A stretch of DNA of 64,000 nt from Trissonchulus latispiculum (GCA_030248195.1 JASAND010028413.1:1-64000); one strand, 5' to 3'. Counted from the stretch's first letter, positions 26,289-41,200 are shown. Notes: generated from the sequence alone by a model not told the origin. Translations and numbers: made by a program.

Positions 26289-27505
26289 GCTGGCAAAATT
26301 TAAACTTGGTCCTAGCAAAATTTTAGTGCAGGCAGTTTGGTGGTAGTTTGGTGTAAATTTGGTGGACGTTTGGTGTATATTACACCATCAAATTTCCACC
26401 AAACTCTCGCCAAACTTGAGTTTGGTCGAGGTTTCGTCTGGCGAAAGTATGGTGGTGTAAACTGGCCTTAAGTTTTTATAAGCGAAGTAGAACAACGCTC
26501 AACTTTGCTGCTTGTCCTTAAGCGACAGCCAATGAGAACATGGAATAACTTAGACAGAGACTCAGAGACAAGTATGAACCGGGCTTTAAGCTTTTGAATT
26601 TGAGACATGCCTTTTGCACTCAGGTGTTTGGCCGGTAAAGCCGCTGGCCGATAATTTCTCGGCAATCGGCCGTTGTTTGTACTTCGTTGATCGTTGGCTT
26701 GTTATAGACGTACTATTGATTTTCATATCTACACACACTTCAATAGGACTGGTTTTGTTATTATGTATATGTTTTGTGTTACTGTTAAGAATTCGAATCG
26801 TCAATTTGTAACATATATAGATAATGGCCGGCGAAGTCATGGGCCGAGATAAACCAGCCCATCGGGGTTGGGCTGCCAATGGCCCGAGGCATAGCTCAGA
26901 TTTGCTGCTTTTATGTGCCTACTGTGTGTGTTGTGACGTTTTGTTTTTCTGCATAAGATCGGGTACCGGGTTTTTCGTTTGGCGATTTGCTTCAATCTTG
27001 CGTCTTGTTAAGTTTATCCCTTTTGCGCCCGCGGCGGCCATTTGGTATATACCTACAAGTTTTGATTATATCACGGTATCATCATACGAAGTAGTTTCAG
27101 TTATTAAAGGATAATTCGGCGCATTATGTGCTGTGTTTCTGTTTCTGTTTCTAGTTTTACTTTAAACGATTCCAGCTTAGGGTAAGTGCCCTCAGCGAGT
27201 TTTACCCATAATTTGCATTGTTTTAAACAAAGTTTAGCGGTTTTAAAAAATTTTTACATACCAGATTTAGCCGTACGTATTGTAGTTCCGCAGGAAAATC
27301 TGGTGCTGGTGCTTACCATTCCTGCAGCCTAACCCAGAGTTAATGCGCTGCTAACTTATAGCTGTTAATTTTTAAAATGACAGTAGCTGATGGAATTGGT
27401 TACTGGACCGCAAACTGCTCAAGAGCTGGACACTTTAGTGTTCGAGGCCGGCCAGGCCAGCCTGAGCCGGCCACCTGCCGACGACTGTCGTTCGCCGGAT
27501 AGCTG

Positions 27506-30500
27506 CCGGTGTCGTATAATATTTTCCCCCCTCTAAATGAAACCCAGCCAAATGATGCAGCAAATTTAAAAGGGTCAAAACAGCAACTCTGTTGAAATGT
27601 TGGTAAGTTGCAAGTAAAATGCTAAAAACAATTTTACAAGTTAATTTAAGCTATTATTTAATTGTTAGTTAACGTTAATTTCTATGTTAAAAAGAAAATA
27701 TTTTGCACCTGTTTTCAACACTGTTTAAAAAGTGTAAAAAATTGGTAATTTATGATTAATTTGTTAGTAATTATTTTGTTAATGAGTTAATTTTTCACTT
27801 GTTAATAACTGTAAAATGTTTTAAAACTTTTGCTTTTCTTATAATTTGGAACTCTAATTCTTAAAGTTTTACGAGTTGTAAAATCTATAAATTATGAACT
27901 GTATATTACAAAAATTACAATGTGAAGTTTAATTAAGGAAATGATGAAATTCTACTTCAGTGGCGATTAAATTTTTACTATCATTAATATTAGTAAAATT
28001 GCTTTAATTTATAATTCGTATAAAATTTTCTCCAAGTAAATTTAAATTTTTGAGGATCATCCTGTGATGCGATGAACAGTGTTTGAAGACAGCTAGAAAA
28101 ATAAACTAAAAACAAAATGTCATCATGGTTCGGAACAAACAGAAAGCTATATTTTAGGATATTTTGGCTCAAAGTTTCAATAAAACAGCCTTACTAAAAC
28201 AACAGTTGTTTATAATTTGCGGTCAGGAAAATTTAATGAATATTTGCGGTGACAAGTGTGAAAAATAAGAAACTGCTGTAAAAATGCATTAAAATGTTAA
28301 AAAAGCATTGCTGATTTTACAAAACTTTCGTAAAAACGACAAAAACCTGTTAAAGATACGAAATTTTACAACTCGTAAAACTTTAAGACTTAGAGTTCCA
28401 AATTTTAAAGAAAAGCAAAAGTTTAAAAACATTTTACAGTTATTAACAAGTGAAAAATTAACTTATTAAGAAAACAATTACTAACAAATTAATCAAAAAT
28501 TACCAATTTTTTACACTTTTTAAACAGTGTTGAAAACAGGTGCAAAATATTTTCTTTTTAACATGGAAATTAACATTAATTAAACAATTAAATAATAGCT
28601 TAAATTAGGGTTGTAAATTGTAAAAAATAAAAATGATAAAAAGCATTTTTACAGTTATTAACAGTTGCAAAATTTCGGACTTTTTAACAGGTTTTTTACA
28701 CTTTTTAACACCACTTTTTTACACTTTTTAACACTAGATTTTTTACATATTTTTAACATTTTTTAACACTACTTTTCGGAATTTTTTACACTTTTTTACA
28801 AATTTTTTACACTTTTTACACTTTTTTCACAGATCGTTGATTGTGAAAAGTAGTGTTTCATTTCAAGTATATATAGTCTACATTGCAGGCAGATTTTGTT
28901 TCAGTACACGAAAATCACCTTAAATGTATTTTATTTCAACAAGTAAAAATTACATTAAAACTAAAGACGGTGGTTGGACAATGTTGAGGATTTTTTGTGA
29001 ATTCGTTTATGATTAATAAGTTCTCGACTGTAAGTCAGTTGCAATTGAATCTCGTGCCAGATGTATAACCTACTGAGAGGATTGTTTCCTTTCATTGAAA
29101 ATTTAGAAATCCTGCAAGATGGGTTCTTTAAATAAGTGAACATCTCAGTCAATAAAATTTAACAAATGTCCAATTAATCCTAAGCCATAATGGAACAGTA
29201 TTTCAGAATAAAAACTTTCACAGCTAAAATAATTTCTGAAATCTAAAACACCAGACAATGCTCTGATAGATTTTTATGAACCGAACATTCTCGTTATTTG
29301 AAAATTTTGAAAGTTGAAATAGAAATTTTTGAAAATTCTGACGTTAAATAATTTGAAACTGCTCTTGATTTTCTGATCTCACTAATAAGAAAAAGTATTT
29401 GGAAATTGTAATGGTAATACTAATGCAAATAATCTAAATGGCACTCTCTATATTTTTCTTTTGCTTAAAATCTGTCCACTTTATAAATGGAAAAAGAAAA
29501 CATGAATAGTTTCTGGAGTATTGTGAGCATTGAGCAATTAACAAAATTCTTGGTCAATCATCAAAATAAATAAATGCCTTAGTGGCTTTGGCATGCAATA
29601 AGTGCTTAAACTCATCCTTTCTGACAGTTGAACAACGCGCCAATCATTACTGTGGTGCATAGGAAATGAATTTGGCATCGAAACTTTTTTACACATTTTT
29701 TACACTTTTTAATACTTTTTGCACTTTTTAACACTTTTTTACACTGTTAAAAACAGGTGTAAAAAATTAATTACTTTTTACATGTAAATTAACAACCCTA
29801 GCTTAAATTAACTTGTAAAATTGTTTTTAGCATTTTACTTGTAACTTACCAACATTTCAACAGAGTTGCTGTTTTGACCCTGTTAAATTTGCTGCATCAT
29901 TTGGCTGGGTTTCATTTAGAGGGGTTTAAATTAGGTATATAAACAAAGTGATTATTGAAGCAAATGAATAATAAATTAATAAGATTTCTTCCACTGAAAA
30001 ATTCCATAGAATTGGTGTTCAAAACGAAAGATTAAAGGGCAGCACTTGATCATTACTGTAATATATGTAATCGTGTTCCCCTTACAATTTTTTCCGGCTT
30101 CAAATTCAGAAGTTCTACAATCCGAATCAGAAAAACGGGGGATATACCAAATTAAACCGCTTTTCTCTCCAAATTTTCAACTTTATAATTTTGTTTTCGT
30201 TTTTTGTTGTATTGAATTTTTAATGGGTTTAAAATTACAATAATTTTAAGTAATCTTTGTATTTTCACTCAATTTAAGGGGTATTCAATTAATTTAAAGG
30301 GGTTTTAAAAATTTTTTGGGTTAATTTTAGCTCTTGTCTAGTCTTGCAATTTCACCGTGACACCTGCTCCAGCTCAAGTAACTGTTGCTGCTGTGCAAGT
30401 AACTGTAAAAACTCATAAATTGTTTTTCCTCAGTTGAAATTCAAAATGAAAACTGCGTCAGTTTTACAAAATACATTTATATATTAGAATAATTGTTTAT

Positions 30501-31282
30501 ACTTACCGTATTATGCCAAACAGTGGCCCATGGGCGTTTTTTCGGAATCGGCAATTTTGGATTTGATTTTTGTAATCCAAAAAAGCGCCCACCCCCCGAA
30601 AAAACGCCCATGGGCTTTATTTTGGAAACAGTCATTTGGACAGCTGGCTGAATTTGTCCTGTTTTTGGAAGCTTTTCCAAATCCCAGAACCAAAACATCA
30701 GAGGATACAGCTGTTTATGTAGTAGGCTCGATATTTGATAGTTTTGTTTTGAAGCAATTGCAATTTTAATAAAAATTTTAGACTATCAGATTAGTTTGTT
30801 TAGTATGTATTTTATTGTTAAAGTTAAATTAAATTTTTATTATTATTAAAACTTTATTATAACTTATTATAATAAGTTATAAATTATTATTGAATTATTG
30901 CTATAATTATTGTTGTTATTATTATTACTACTATTATTATATTATTCAAATAATTATTTACAGATATATACTATTAATTTAATTTACTTAATAGATGTTA
31001 TTCTCTATTTTCTAGATATTATTTCGATAAAAGGACAACCTTGTTTTTAATGTCTTTGTCATTAAATTGTCAAATTTGTCTTCTTTGTCAAATTCTCTCT
31101 GAAGCAATTCTCGCTAAAGCAATTCTCTCTAAAGCAATTTCTCTCTAAAGCAAAATTTGTCTTTTGGCCTTTCTCGCTTATGCCAATTTTTGAAATAACG
31201 AACGCGCATTTTCTCACTAAAGCAATTCTCAGTAAAGCAATTCTCGCTAATGAATGCACACGAAAATATTATACGACACCGG
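27506..31282. mobile_element. Nested inverted-repeat (fold-back) region
   Basis: Outer pair: CCGGTGTCGTATAATATTTTC at 27506-27526, perfectly inverted at 31262-31282. Second pair: about 130 bp from 27527 (CCCCTCTAAATGAAACCCAGCC), inverted at about 29795-29924. Third pair: about 270 bp at 27650-27890, inverted at about 28350-28610. Between them lie AT-rich blocks of repeated TTTTTTACAC (28620-28830, 29690-29760). No transposase is seen. It may be one fold-back element or several nested ones. Confidence 0.75.
31085..31256. repeat. Minisatellite, about 15-bp unit TCTCnCTAAAGCAAT
   Basis: At least six imperfect copies of the CTAAAGCAATTCTC unit in two clusters (31095-31150, 31210-31250), just inside the right end of the fold-back region. 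Confidence 0.7.
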
Positions 31283-31499
31283 CCGGGATGCAAATTGACA
31301 ATCAGAAATTTGCAATTAGGCCAACTAAGCTTAAAATGAACTCCAAATTTGGCTATGCTAACAAGCAGAAGTTGTGTGCAAAAGAGGTGCTGAAAGTTGT
31401 GGAGTGTAACTTTTCGAAAAGTTTTGTGCCGGCTACGCAGCGAATACGAATATCGTGTAGTTGATGGCTGTAAGCTTATCGTAGATTAGCCTTTCTTTC

Positions 31500-33414
31500 T
31501 AAATTTAAAAAAGTGTTGACTGTGCATTTAAGTATGAAGATAAAGAGGTAGGAGTCTGCATCTGTAAATTGGAGGCGAATAAGAAGTCTTGGGATCTTGC
31601 GATAACTTACTAGATCAAGCCAAGTCTTCGAATGAAATGTATCATGCTCAAGTTTATGAATTGATGAAAGGTATTTATTTAGTAACAGAAGCAAAACAGT
31701 AACTTTCTTTTCATTAGGTTCATTTGCATAACTTCCACTTTTCATTAATTGTGTACACTTCTTCTGCAACTGAATTTCTAAATCAATGAAAGATTAACAG
31801 GCGTAACATTAATTGTTAAACCGGTTTAAATTAAATTACGTTAAATTAAATAAAATTACGCCACGCTGCACTACCTAACTCACAGTTAAGTTCTCCTACT
31901 ATGCATAGGGAATGCTAAATAGAACGCGCTTAATTCACAATAAATTAAAGTTTTATTGGACGATAGGTAAATACGCATGCTCTTGGCCTTTGAAAATTAT
32001 CCACATTTAGCGTCGGAGTCAGTTTTGTACGCAATGCTTGAACCTCGCGTCTCTGCCTCTTGTCTACAGCGTACTCTTACGAGAACCTAAATTGCTGGTC
32101 ACTAAGATAAAAAGTTTTTAACACTATCATCTACTCTTCATCTTCACCGTCTTCTTGCTCTACAGTACTAGGACAAAAACTGACTATGCGCCGATAGAGC
32201 CATGGTTTGGAAGCTGGAGCTTCACATTTACACTAAAACTGTAAAAAACCTGGTCTTAGCTTTTATTTTTCTTTTATAATATCCGGAAATCAATATCTTA
32301 GCAGCCATAATAGCTGCAAACTACTCCAGGCCGGCCGGTCGGCGAGGCGATCGGCATTCAGCGGCCGTCCTCAAACTGTACTGGACTTGGACACGATACT
32401 GGACACAGTCTCAGGGCCTTTTTAAGACAGGGTATAGAGTTCAGTTAAAATTAACTCTTTTAACTTCGTTTAACTCTGCTCAAGCGTTCAACTCCTTCTT
32501 GAAAAGGATTGAATCGAATCACTCTTAACTCTTCATACCCAACCCTTTCTTGAAAAGACACTTAGGAAACATTTTTATCGTCATTGGTTAAGTATTTTTA
32601 CTAAATTAACAGATTTTTCTATGTCATTTTATTTACCTAAATGTTGTTATTTAAATGTTACTTTAAATCTGCTCTTTAATTGAAGGTTCGGTTCTATTTG
32701 ACTGCATTTTAAGACTATACATGGGTAATCTGTAGATTGGCGTACAGAACTAAATCGAATCGTTACAAACTTTGGTTCTGTGTTGTATTAGTAAACTTTT
32801 TCTAGCTAACTGGCTAATAGGACATCCCCTTGATTGTTTGCCTAGTTGCGTAGGAGCCTTTTCCCTTTTTCGTTTACTGTAGGCTAGACGCACGTGCTGG
32901 GGGAGTATTGGTTTTGGTTTGGGACTCCATGGAAAAGGGAGAGTTCAAGAGTCCTCATACATGAATGAGTGAGTTATCAGATAACAATTGAACTGCCATG
33001 TGGTCGTTCCCCTCAAAGAGACCTGAAGTGGCCACTTCCATTCCATTCCGATTTGGCCTAAGGAAATTGACAATGCTCGCTTTCTGTCTCCGTTTACCTA
33101 CATTGGCCAGTAAATAAACAATTACATATGTTAGCTAAAATTTAATTTAAGCATAATTGTCAGTTCTCAATACTGTAATACGATACACTGCTGGAATAAA
33201 AAATTATATTAGGTATTTATTTATTTAGCATGTAATCATACGTGAGACGTCTAGTCCAACGTATGTAGCACAAACAAGAACTTACGTAACGTATAGTAGC
33301 CCTAAATATAGAAGCAGCAAATTTTTGAAATCAAAGTTACATCTTGTAAAACAAGAAGTCTTAGCCTATCTTGTTAAAACGCAGCCATCTTTCCCGAAGC
33401 AGGCTAGTAGCAGT
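31500..33414. other. Intergenic stretch, nothing recognised
   Basis: AT-rich sequence with no exon-like conserved peptide, RNA gene or long repeat. It holds a GC-rich patch, GGCCGGCCGGTCGGCGAGGCGATCGGC, at about 32329 that resembles the GC-rich patch at 27440-27490. Confidence 0.4.
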
Positions 33415-33422
33415 GTATGTAG

Positions 33423-35221
33423 TAGGCATGGGCACGGGTCCAAAAATTTGGACCCGGGTAGCCGGTACTACCCGAAGCCCTATGTCGGGTAATTGCGACA
33501 CTACCCGGGTACCCGGGTACCCGAGCACTTTCGGGTACCCGAGAAATTTTTAACCCATTTTTCGGATTTGGCCATTTTGAAATTTAACCTTTTTCAGGAG
33601 ACTTTATCTACATTGAGCTTATATATATTAGATTTTTATTCCTAAGTTATGTGAAAGGTGTTTTAAAGACTTAAAATAGATAATAGGACTTTCAATTAAT
33701 TGTCATGGTATCGGAAGCTGATGCTGATACAGACGACATTGGATTTTATTTTATAACCGCGCTCAGATCAGCAATTTTCTGAGTTTTGTACCACCGTTGT
33801 ACTGTCCGCTTCCTCTAACCTTTAAATGTTAACAAATTTTAGAAAGCATTTGGATTATAAGAGCAAATCCCCGTGACAAAATTTGGCTAACTTCAACTGC
33901 TTGTCTCTGTAAATAGGAACAGCACAAAACGCAGAAAATAAGCAAAAACCTGCAAGAAGTACTAAGTTTTATGCAGTTTCTTTTCGTTTCTTTTTGCGTA
34001 ATTTCTTAATGAAACCACGGAAAAATAAAATGGCTTGGATAAAAAACTAAATTTTTGTGATCGGACGCTACACTTTACTGACAACAAATATAAAATGTTA
34101 GACTCACTAATAGTGCCAGAAAATGGCCTTTGGAACGTTATTTTAAGAAATAAATTGACCTATAATGTGTTGAGATTAGTGTTTACATTTTCCATTTAGA
34201 TTAATTTTTTAATTTTTTACCTGAAAACAGTAGCTACTTTCCAATTTACGTATCCTCTCTCTGTCCTTTTGCTTTTGGAGTAACTTTACTAAACGCAAAA
34301 CTGATGAGAGGTGCAAGTCCTTTAGAATTTTTTTAAGCGTTTACAAGACATTTTTTAAATATTCCTTTTAAATAAATTCATTTATTGTCATTACGATCCC
34401 ACTGTATCCGAAGAAAGTCAAAGTAACCATCTCCCTCAGCTTGGATAAAGTTTCTTAATCACTAAAGGCTTGCACATACCAAAGAAGCTCGTATGCTCAA
34501 CATTGGAGCGTTTTCTGAGTTCAGAATTCAGTTTAGAAACAGCTAAAGTTGACAAAAATTGAAACCTAATGAGCGTTGGGCATTAGTGAAGGAAGTTTTT
34601 CAACGGTGGAATTGGCGATGTGGCATTACATAGAATCACTTAACTTTCAAGATCATATCAGTCACTATTGACACCATCTAATGGGAATTAGTATTGTTAC
34701 TTACAGTTTAGAAAACAACGCAGAGCTGTGGCAAAAGTCACTAATTTGATGCGAACTGTTCGTATTTTGTGAATTTTAGTTTTAATTAATTCATCGACTT
34801 CCGCATATTGCTTGCTCCAACAGGAATTTAAAGAATGAAAAATTATTAGAGCAAGGTAAATTTTATATTTCAAAAACAAATCTAAAAATAGAAAATTATA
34901 AGATGTTTGCGAAATGCCAGGACTAATTCCTCTTCCCATTACGCCGTTTTTCTGTTGCAGAATCTTTTTATAATATTAAATTTTATAATAAACTGAAAAA
35001 CTCTTCGTTGGTTAAAAATTATTAGCCAAAACCAAAAATTTTCGGTTTAAAAATTCTCTGATCCAAAAATTTTGTCTCTGATTGAACCAGATTAATCCGG
35101 TTTTATCCGGTTTTTTCCGGTTTTAACTGGATATCGGGTACCCGAAGCAGGACCCGGGTACCCGAAAATTTTCGGGTACCCGGGTACCCGTCGGGTACCC
35201 GACTACCCGTGCCCATGCCTA
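33423..35221. mobile_element. hAT-type element, 1.8 kb, non-autonomous, 8-bp TSD
   Basis: 17-bp TIRs TAGGCATGGGCACGGGT (33423-33439) and its exact inverse (35205-35221). The flanking duplication GTATGTAG is perfect (33415-33422, 35222-35229). Both ends carry clusters of CGGGTACCC. The interior is AT-rich, with no ORF resembling a hAT transposase. Confidence 0.9.
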
Positions 35222-35229
35222 GTATGTAG

Positions 35230-38200
35230 TACTGTTACTGTATGGGTATCTGATAAAGAGAGATCTCGAAGTACTTAGTACTTACCTCTTGAGCATGTGC
35301 ACATTCCTGAATTACATACATTGTATACCTAAATATATATAAGTCCATTCTGTCTGTATTTAAACGGATTTCTTTCTTACATGTTTGTTTTCCGTAAAGC
35401 ATGTATAATCCGAAATTTTACAGACACGGAAGTTGAAAAATTTAGGAAGTTCGTGATTACCTACTTGTATCACAAAGTTGCTGATCAATTGATTGTATTG
35501 ATTGACTTTATCGTTTATAACTGTGTTGTTATGGTCCCTTTATTTATATGCAGTGATGCTATCATCTTTTGAGAGGGCTTATTTTAGGGAATCCCTTAAT
35601 TATTAGGTATCAACGTTTCGCAATGTAATAATAGCCTGTCAGCCCATTAAAGCAGCAGTGAGTAAGTAAGGGGACGGTTGCTTCTTATTCAGATAGTCCA
35701 TTTCAGAAAAATATTATTTGGAAAATTATAGTTTTATTAAGGATTCTTTTCCCATTGAAAATCACGTCTGAAGCATGACGAGCTATGTAGTATAATAGCC
35801 ATTTTGAAATTAGGCTATCGCTGTGATTGATAATCTGGTATTGTGTCTCTGAGAGTTAAAGCAGAGGTTTTAAATGTAAAGTCTCTTAAATCCCAGCTTT
35901 TGGCATAATTTATGGTATTAAATTCTGTATTATTACATTTATATTGGAATAAAATGAAACTTAAAGTGAAAATGTGGGTACTGCCTACCTACATGTTGCT
36001 ATACACCATTAATAACATTATCTAAATGCCCAGGATAATAATATTGTATACGAAGAGACGATTTTTGGCCTGGACGCATTGGCAATATGCAATATGGGAT
36101 AATATTATCAAGAGTGTATAATTGCACTATATATAAGAAGAGTATCATGGACTCTTGACATGTGTATATAATTGCAAGGTAGAATATTATCACATGTGAT
36201 GTGTTCCAAAACTGAATATCGGTCTGGAAAATGATTGTACATTGCTGATTACTGCATGAAACGAGAACCTGTCTCTTGCTGGCTCTTTTCCAGCAAAGCT
36301 TTAGCATTTTATTAAGTTCTCGTTTTTCCTCAAACCTAATTAATATTGTATTTCAAATTTCGGCATTGGCAAACTGTCACGAATGATCTTTTCACAGCAC
36401 GCTCCTTCAAACGCAACAGCCAGTTTCACACAACCTTCATTGACTGGTTTAATTTTATTATTATTAAACTCTGTAGTTTATATAGTATGAATTGTTTTAG
36501 CTTTCTATTTTTTATTTATTTCTATTTCTTTTATTTATTATCGTATTCTTCTGCATGGATTCACAGATTCGCAGTCCGTAAGAGAACTCAAAGCAGATAC
36601 GTACAGTGCGCACAACTTTCCACAGCTTCTCATTGACACTTCTTTATATAGTAATATACAGTCTTTGGAAGAATAGTCAATATGAAGATTGTGTAAATAC
36701 GTGTATATACGTTACTCATTTAGCTGTAACTTAAGCCCGAGTTTACTCTTCCAGAGAGATTCAGTCAGACAATAACAGATGTGGACTTCTGGCTGAGGTC
36801 TCCTCTAAATCTGTAATATGAGACGACGACATTAATGCTTACTGTTAGATAATGTTATCTGACAACTGCCTTTTAGAATCTGAGAATCACTTTACAGGAT
36901 TGAAGCTGGAAGCTGAAATTGGATTTAAGTCAAAATAATTCAATTTACCTTTCCCACCGATTAGGTTCAGCTTAACTCCGCGGGAGATATTTGGAGATTA
37001 TCCGTTTTTAGCTTGCCGAAAATCACACAGATAAACAGTGTGCCTAGTTGAACGCGGCACATTCTTCATATTCAACGTTGAATGCATTACACTGGAAATC
37101 TTAATAATAATTGAAATTTTGAATTAAAGAAATATTGAATTAGTAGTGGAAGTTTTTTAAATTAGCTATGTAGTAGTAATTCTTGGTGGCAAGTATATTT
37201 GTTAAGTACAATGTTCTTATCAATAAATATTTGGAGCGATTAATGAATGTGCTATATCTGAGTACTTTGCCACAGTATTGGCTTGGCATTGGGTTCTTGG
37301 CACGTATATATTGGGTAGGTGTTATCTTCCTTTGAATATTTGATATTTTGCGCTTTGCTGTTTCAATAATTCTAGCACTCGCTAAAAATTGTATCTCCTG
37401 GGTCCTGGGTCCTGGGTTTAATGTTTTTACATAATTGTTTTAAAACTTTCTTGGACATAGTTTATGGTAAATATATATGTACAAATGAGATTACAATAGC
37501 ATAAGAGACATGCAAAGAGCTGTAATTGCTGCAGCTGCAGAGTTATAGTAGTAAGCGTAGGAAGGAAGGCATCCTTATGATAGGTTTGGATCGGGTCCCT
37601 TTCGACAGTGAAGGGATTAAGCGGTAAGAGCTAATCCTCAGTCCGTTTGCTGAAAGGATATAAAATATTTAGGACTTCTTCATATCTAAGAATTGAAACT
37701 GGTTATGACAGTGCCAGATGGTTAACGGATTTTATTCTCAAACCTAAGAAGTGTGAAGTAGAGTAGCTTTGTGGAACAGAATAAACCAAGATTTTTGATA
37801 TAATGTCACCACAATTATGGAATAGTAAAGTTTATTGAGATTGGTCAAAATTTGTAGGTAAGAAGGATATTGGGACAAAAGTTGTACATTCTTATACATG
37901 CTTACAATTTTTTAGTTGTAAGAAATGAACTGTGAAAGACTGAGAAAATACTGTCCTCGATAATCCATAAAAATAGGTGCCATCCTGTATGCTTTGAGGG
38001 TCTTTTCAGGAAAGAGTTAAAAGTAGAAAGTGGTGAAAGTCAAGCTTGAGCAGTGTTAACAAAGAGCCATGTATAGTTTTAACCATACTACACTCTGTAC
38101 ATATCTAATCCTTTTTGAAAAGGTCAAAAGTGACATTTTACAATTCGTCAAATTGTTCAACTATTTTAATTCTTTTGGAGGGGGGCTCTTTCTGACCAGT

Positions 38201-41200
38201 TCCGCCATACCAGCTGAAACTTCATAGAGGAAACTGGTCAACTATATTTGTAAGCATTTCTGAACTTGTTCTGCATGGAGTCCACCTCACTCAAAAAAGT
38301 GGCTGAGCAACTACCTCTTCCTCACAAGGATTTTCTGAGCTTTGTTGCTTCGGGCAATAATGACAGTGTGCAAAAAGACCAGGGAACTGCGTAGGATAGG
38401 AGTTGGGACAGAATGGTAATCCGGTTGACTGTTTGAAGACCCATAAATACGCTGTCTGTAAGGACTGCTTTCCAGTGTTCTTCAGGTGCTCTATAGGAAC
38501 CCATTTTACACTACGATGACATGAACTCGGTCCTACATAACATTAGAAGCTATATGTCCAGGCTGAAAGTCCTTTCTCATACTTCTATGTGCGCTGCCTA
38601 TTTAATCAGGTTTCTCGTATCTGTTCCCCCCTGGTGGAGTCTCCAAAGGAAGTGAGTCCATTAGAGACTTCCATTAAGAGCCCAAAGAGAGCTTCCAAAC
38701 TCCACAGAATAGATGATGAATACAAGTATGGATTACGGTAGAATGTGCCTCAAGGCTTTCTTTCCCATAGGTGAAAATCTACAACAGCACGCTGAAGAAT
38801 ATTTAAATGTAAGTAACGCCATGCTAACATACAATTACTACATAACTTAATACACAGTTGCGTAACTTAAAATATGGAATAATGTTGCTGTTAGCTGATT
38901 TTGAAATTTAGGAACTGCTAGCGAGGATTCACTAGAGATGAGATTATAGGCTGCTAGCTACTGGGAACGAGGGGTGAGGGCTGAGTAGGACAGGACCTGA
39001 ACAGAATATCCACAGGTAAGCTATCTTCCCTCAATAGCTGACTCTTTAATCACAATCTTAACCTGAGCTAAGAAGCGTTCTTTAGGGCATTCTGGCTTGA
39101 TTAAATATTAATTAGCCACCATCAGGCTAATTAGAAAGGATAATCATCACCTACCAATACTAAATCTCTACTGAGAATTCCATCTTAATTTATGACTGTT
39201 ACGCTCCTTTCTCCCTAAAATTTTACACTGGCTTAGGCACGTGATGGATAGATAGGTCAATTCATAACAAATATGTACAGTATGAATGAAAACAATTTTT
39301 TGTTTCATAAGACAAAATCCAATAAATAGCTACTTACATTTTAGAGTTTCAATATTTATTTCGGCATTGACTGTGGTTTCTTGCTTTACAGTATTTGCTC
39401 CTTTAATTATCTCTAAGCGAGCACCACCGGACGGTCAACATATTTTAGTGGTAATTTTCTGGCTTAAGAAAGATAATTCATCAACTTGTCCTGATTGTGG
39501 GTAGTTCAGGTAGACTTGTATTCGGAAGGGCCATTTGTAATCCTGTAGTCCAATTCTTAATTACTTGAGACCAATTTCTTCGTCTAAAGCCAGTCAGGGC
39601 TCTTACCTGAAGTCAATTTATCTTTAGTCCAACGCTTTTATGTTATGTACCTAGGCTACATAGATGGAAAGCATAAATTGGAAATCCAAGATTTTAAGAT
39701 TTGAATTTAATTCAAAATTTGAAGCGATAGAGAAAACAACAAAGTGTTCTCATTCCTGACTAGCTTTAAGTAGTTTCTAACACAGCACACACACACTGTG
39801 AATAAATGTTAAGTAGCGTGTAAAACATAGTTGAATTCATAGATCTAAAAATTTTCCATGTGTCGTTGAGTTATTTTTAGTCTTCGGAATTTGCTTACTT
39901 CAGCTTTTAAATTTTTGTCTATAGTGTAAAGTAGTAAGCACCCACCCACATATATACAATTAGAGATCTACATTAGAATAGAACCGCAACTTTAAGAAAT
40001 TTTATTTACATAGTAAACGTTATTTACTATCCCGCTAAAGCAAATTGAAAGTTTTTAGCATCTATATAATTACAAATTAAAAAGCCTGATTGGATGTTTA
40101 TTAGTATAACGTCCCTCGGTTTCCTCTCTGTCAAAAGCTCTACCTTTACTAAGTTTCAGTACCTTCATAAATGAGAGAAATAGTACCCATGGAAGAGATA
40201 CGTAGCCGTAAAACCAGCAAAATAAAGTGATACAACTGCTAATGTATAGGTAAAGTTTATGACCTAGTTTTATTTCTACTAGCGCATATGTCATAACATA
40301 AAACAATTGCTGAATGTCCATTTGTGAAAGTTTTAAGGCCCAAGGGAGCAATAATTCTGTAATCACTAAATTTGATGTTGGTTTCGCAAATGACTTAATT
40401 TGCTCTGAAAATTTAAGGTCCAACTGTTAGAACTGAACGATACAGTTGACTGATTTTAAATTTATTGCATTTAAAACATTGGCAAGCTACCGTACTGATA
40501 GTAATGTTACAGTAGAGACAACTTGTAGACTCATATTTACAATTTATTTGGAAAATTTAGTAGTAAGCTGCAGCAGTCATGTCATACTGTAAAAATGTAA
40601 GAATTGAAGACGAAATTAAAGTAAATTTTCTGCTGCATAACGTTTGATGGTTCGAAAACGTTTGTCGTTTTTGCTGATTAGTTTTCAATAGCGATTACGG
40701 TCGGTATTACAAACAGTTGTGAAAATGGTTTTAGAAATAACATTTTCTAGCGCTGTGCCTTGAAGTGGAAGAATTATAAGGAATCTGGAATATTGGAACT
40801 CCAGTGAAATTAGTGTTACCTTTGCGATTTTGATTTTGGACTGAGATAAACTGTTTCAGGCTTAGGCTTTCAGGTTTACAGGAATTTCAAAATTTACAAT
40901 GTTATTTGTGATAACTGATAGCAACTCTTGTATTGCCAGTATATACTCTTATATTTTCTTCCAAAATTTGTTTGGCACATAAAACTAGCTAGCTAAACAA
41001 GAAGCTATAGAAATACTTTCAGCTAACCAACTTTGTTAGCGATGGTTTAGCTTTTTAGATGTCGAGACGGCTCAATTATTACCCTCTTTCATAAATTAAC
41101 TCAAACTCAAATAGTTTTATACTTCTTCCAGCTAGACGGACCAAAGTTTGTCGACCAAGAAATGAGTATTGAATCATAATTTTGAAAAGCCAGGTCCCCC

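Noticed and set aside
38322..38504. 60-residue minus-strand ORF with codon-like look
   Set aside because: No motif or splice evidence, and no related copy in the window.
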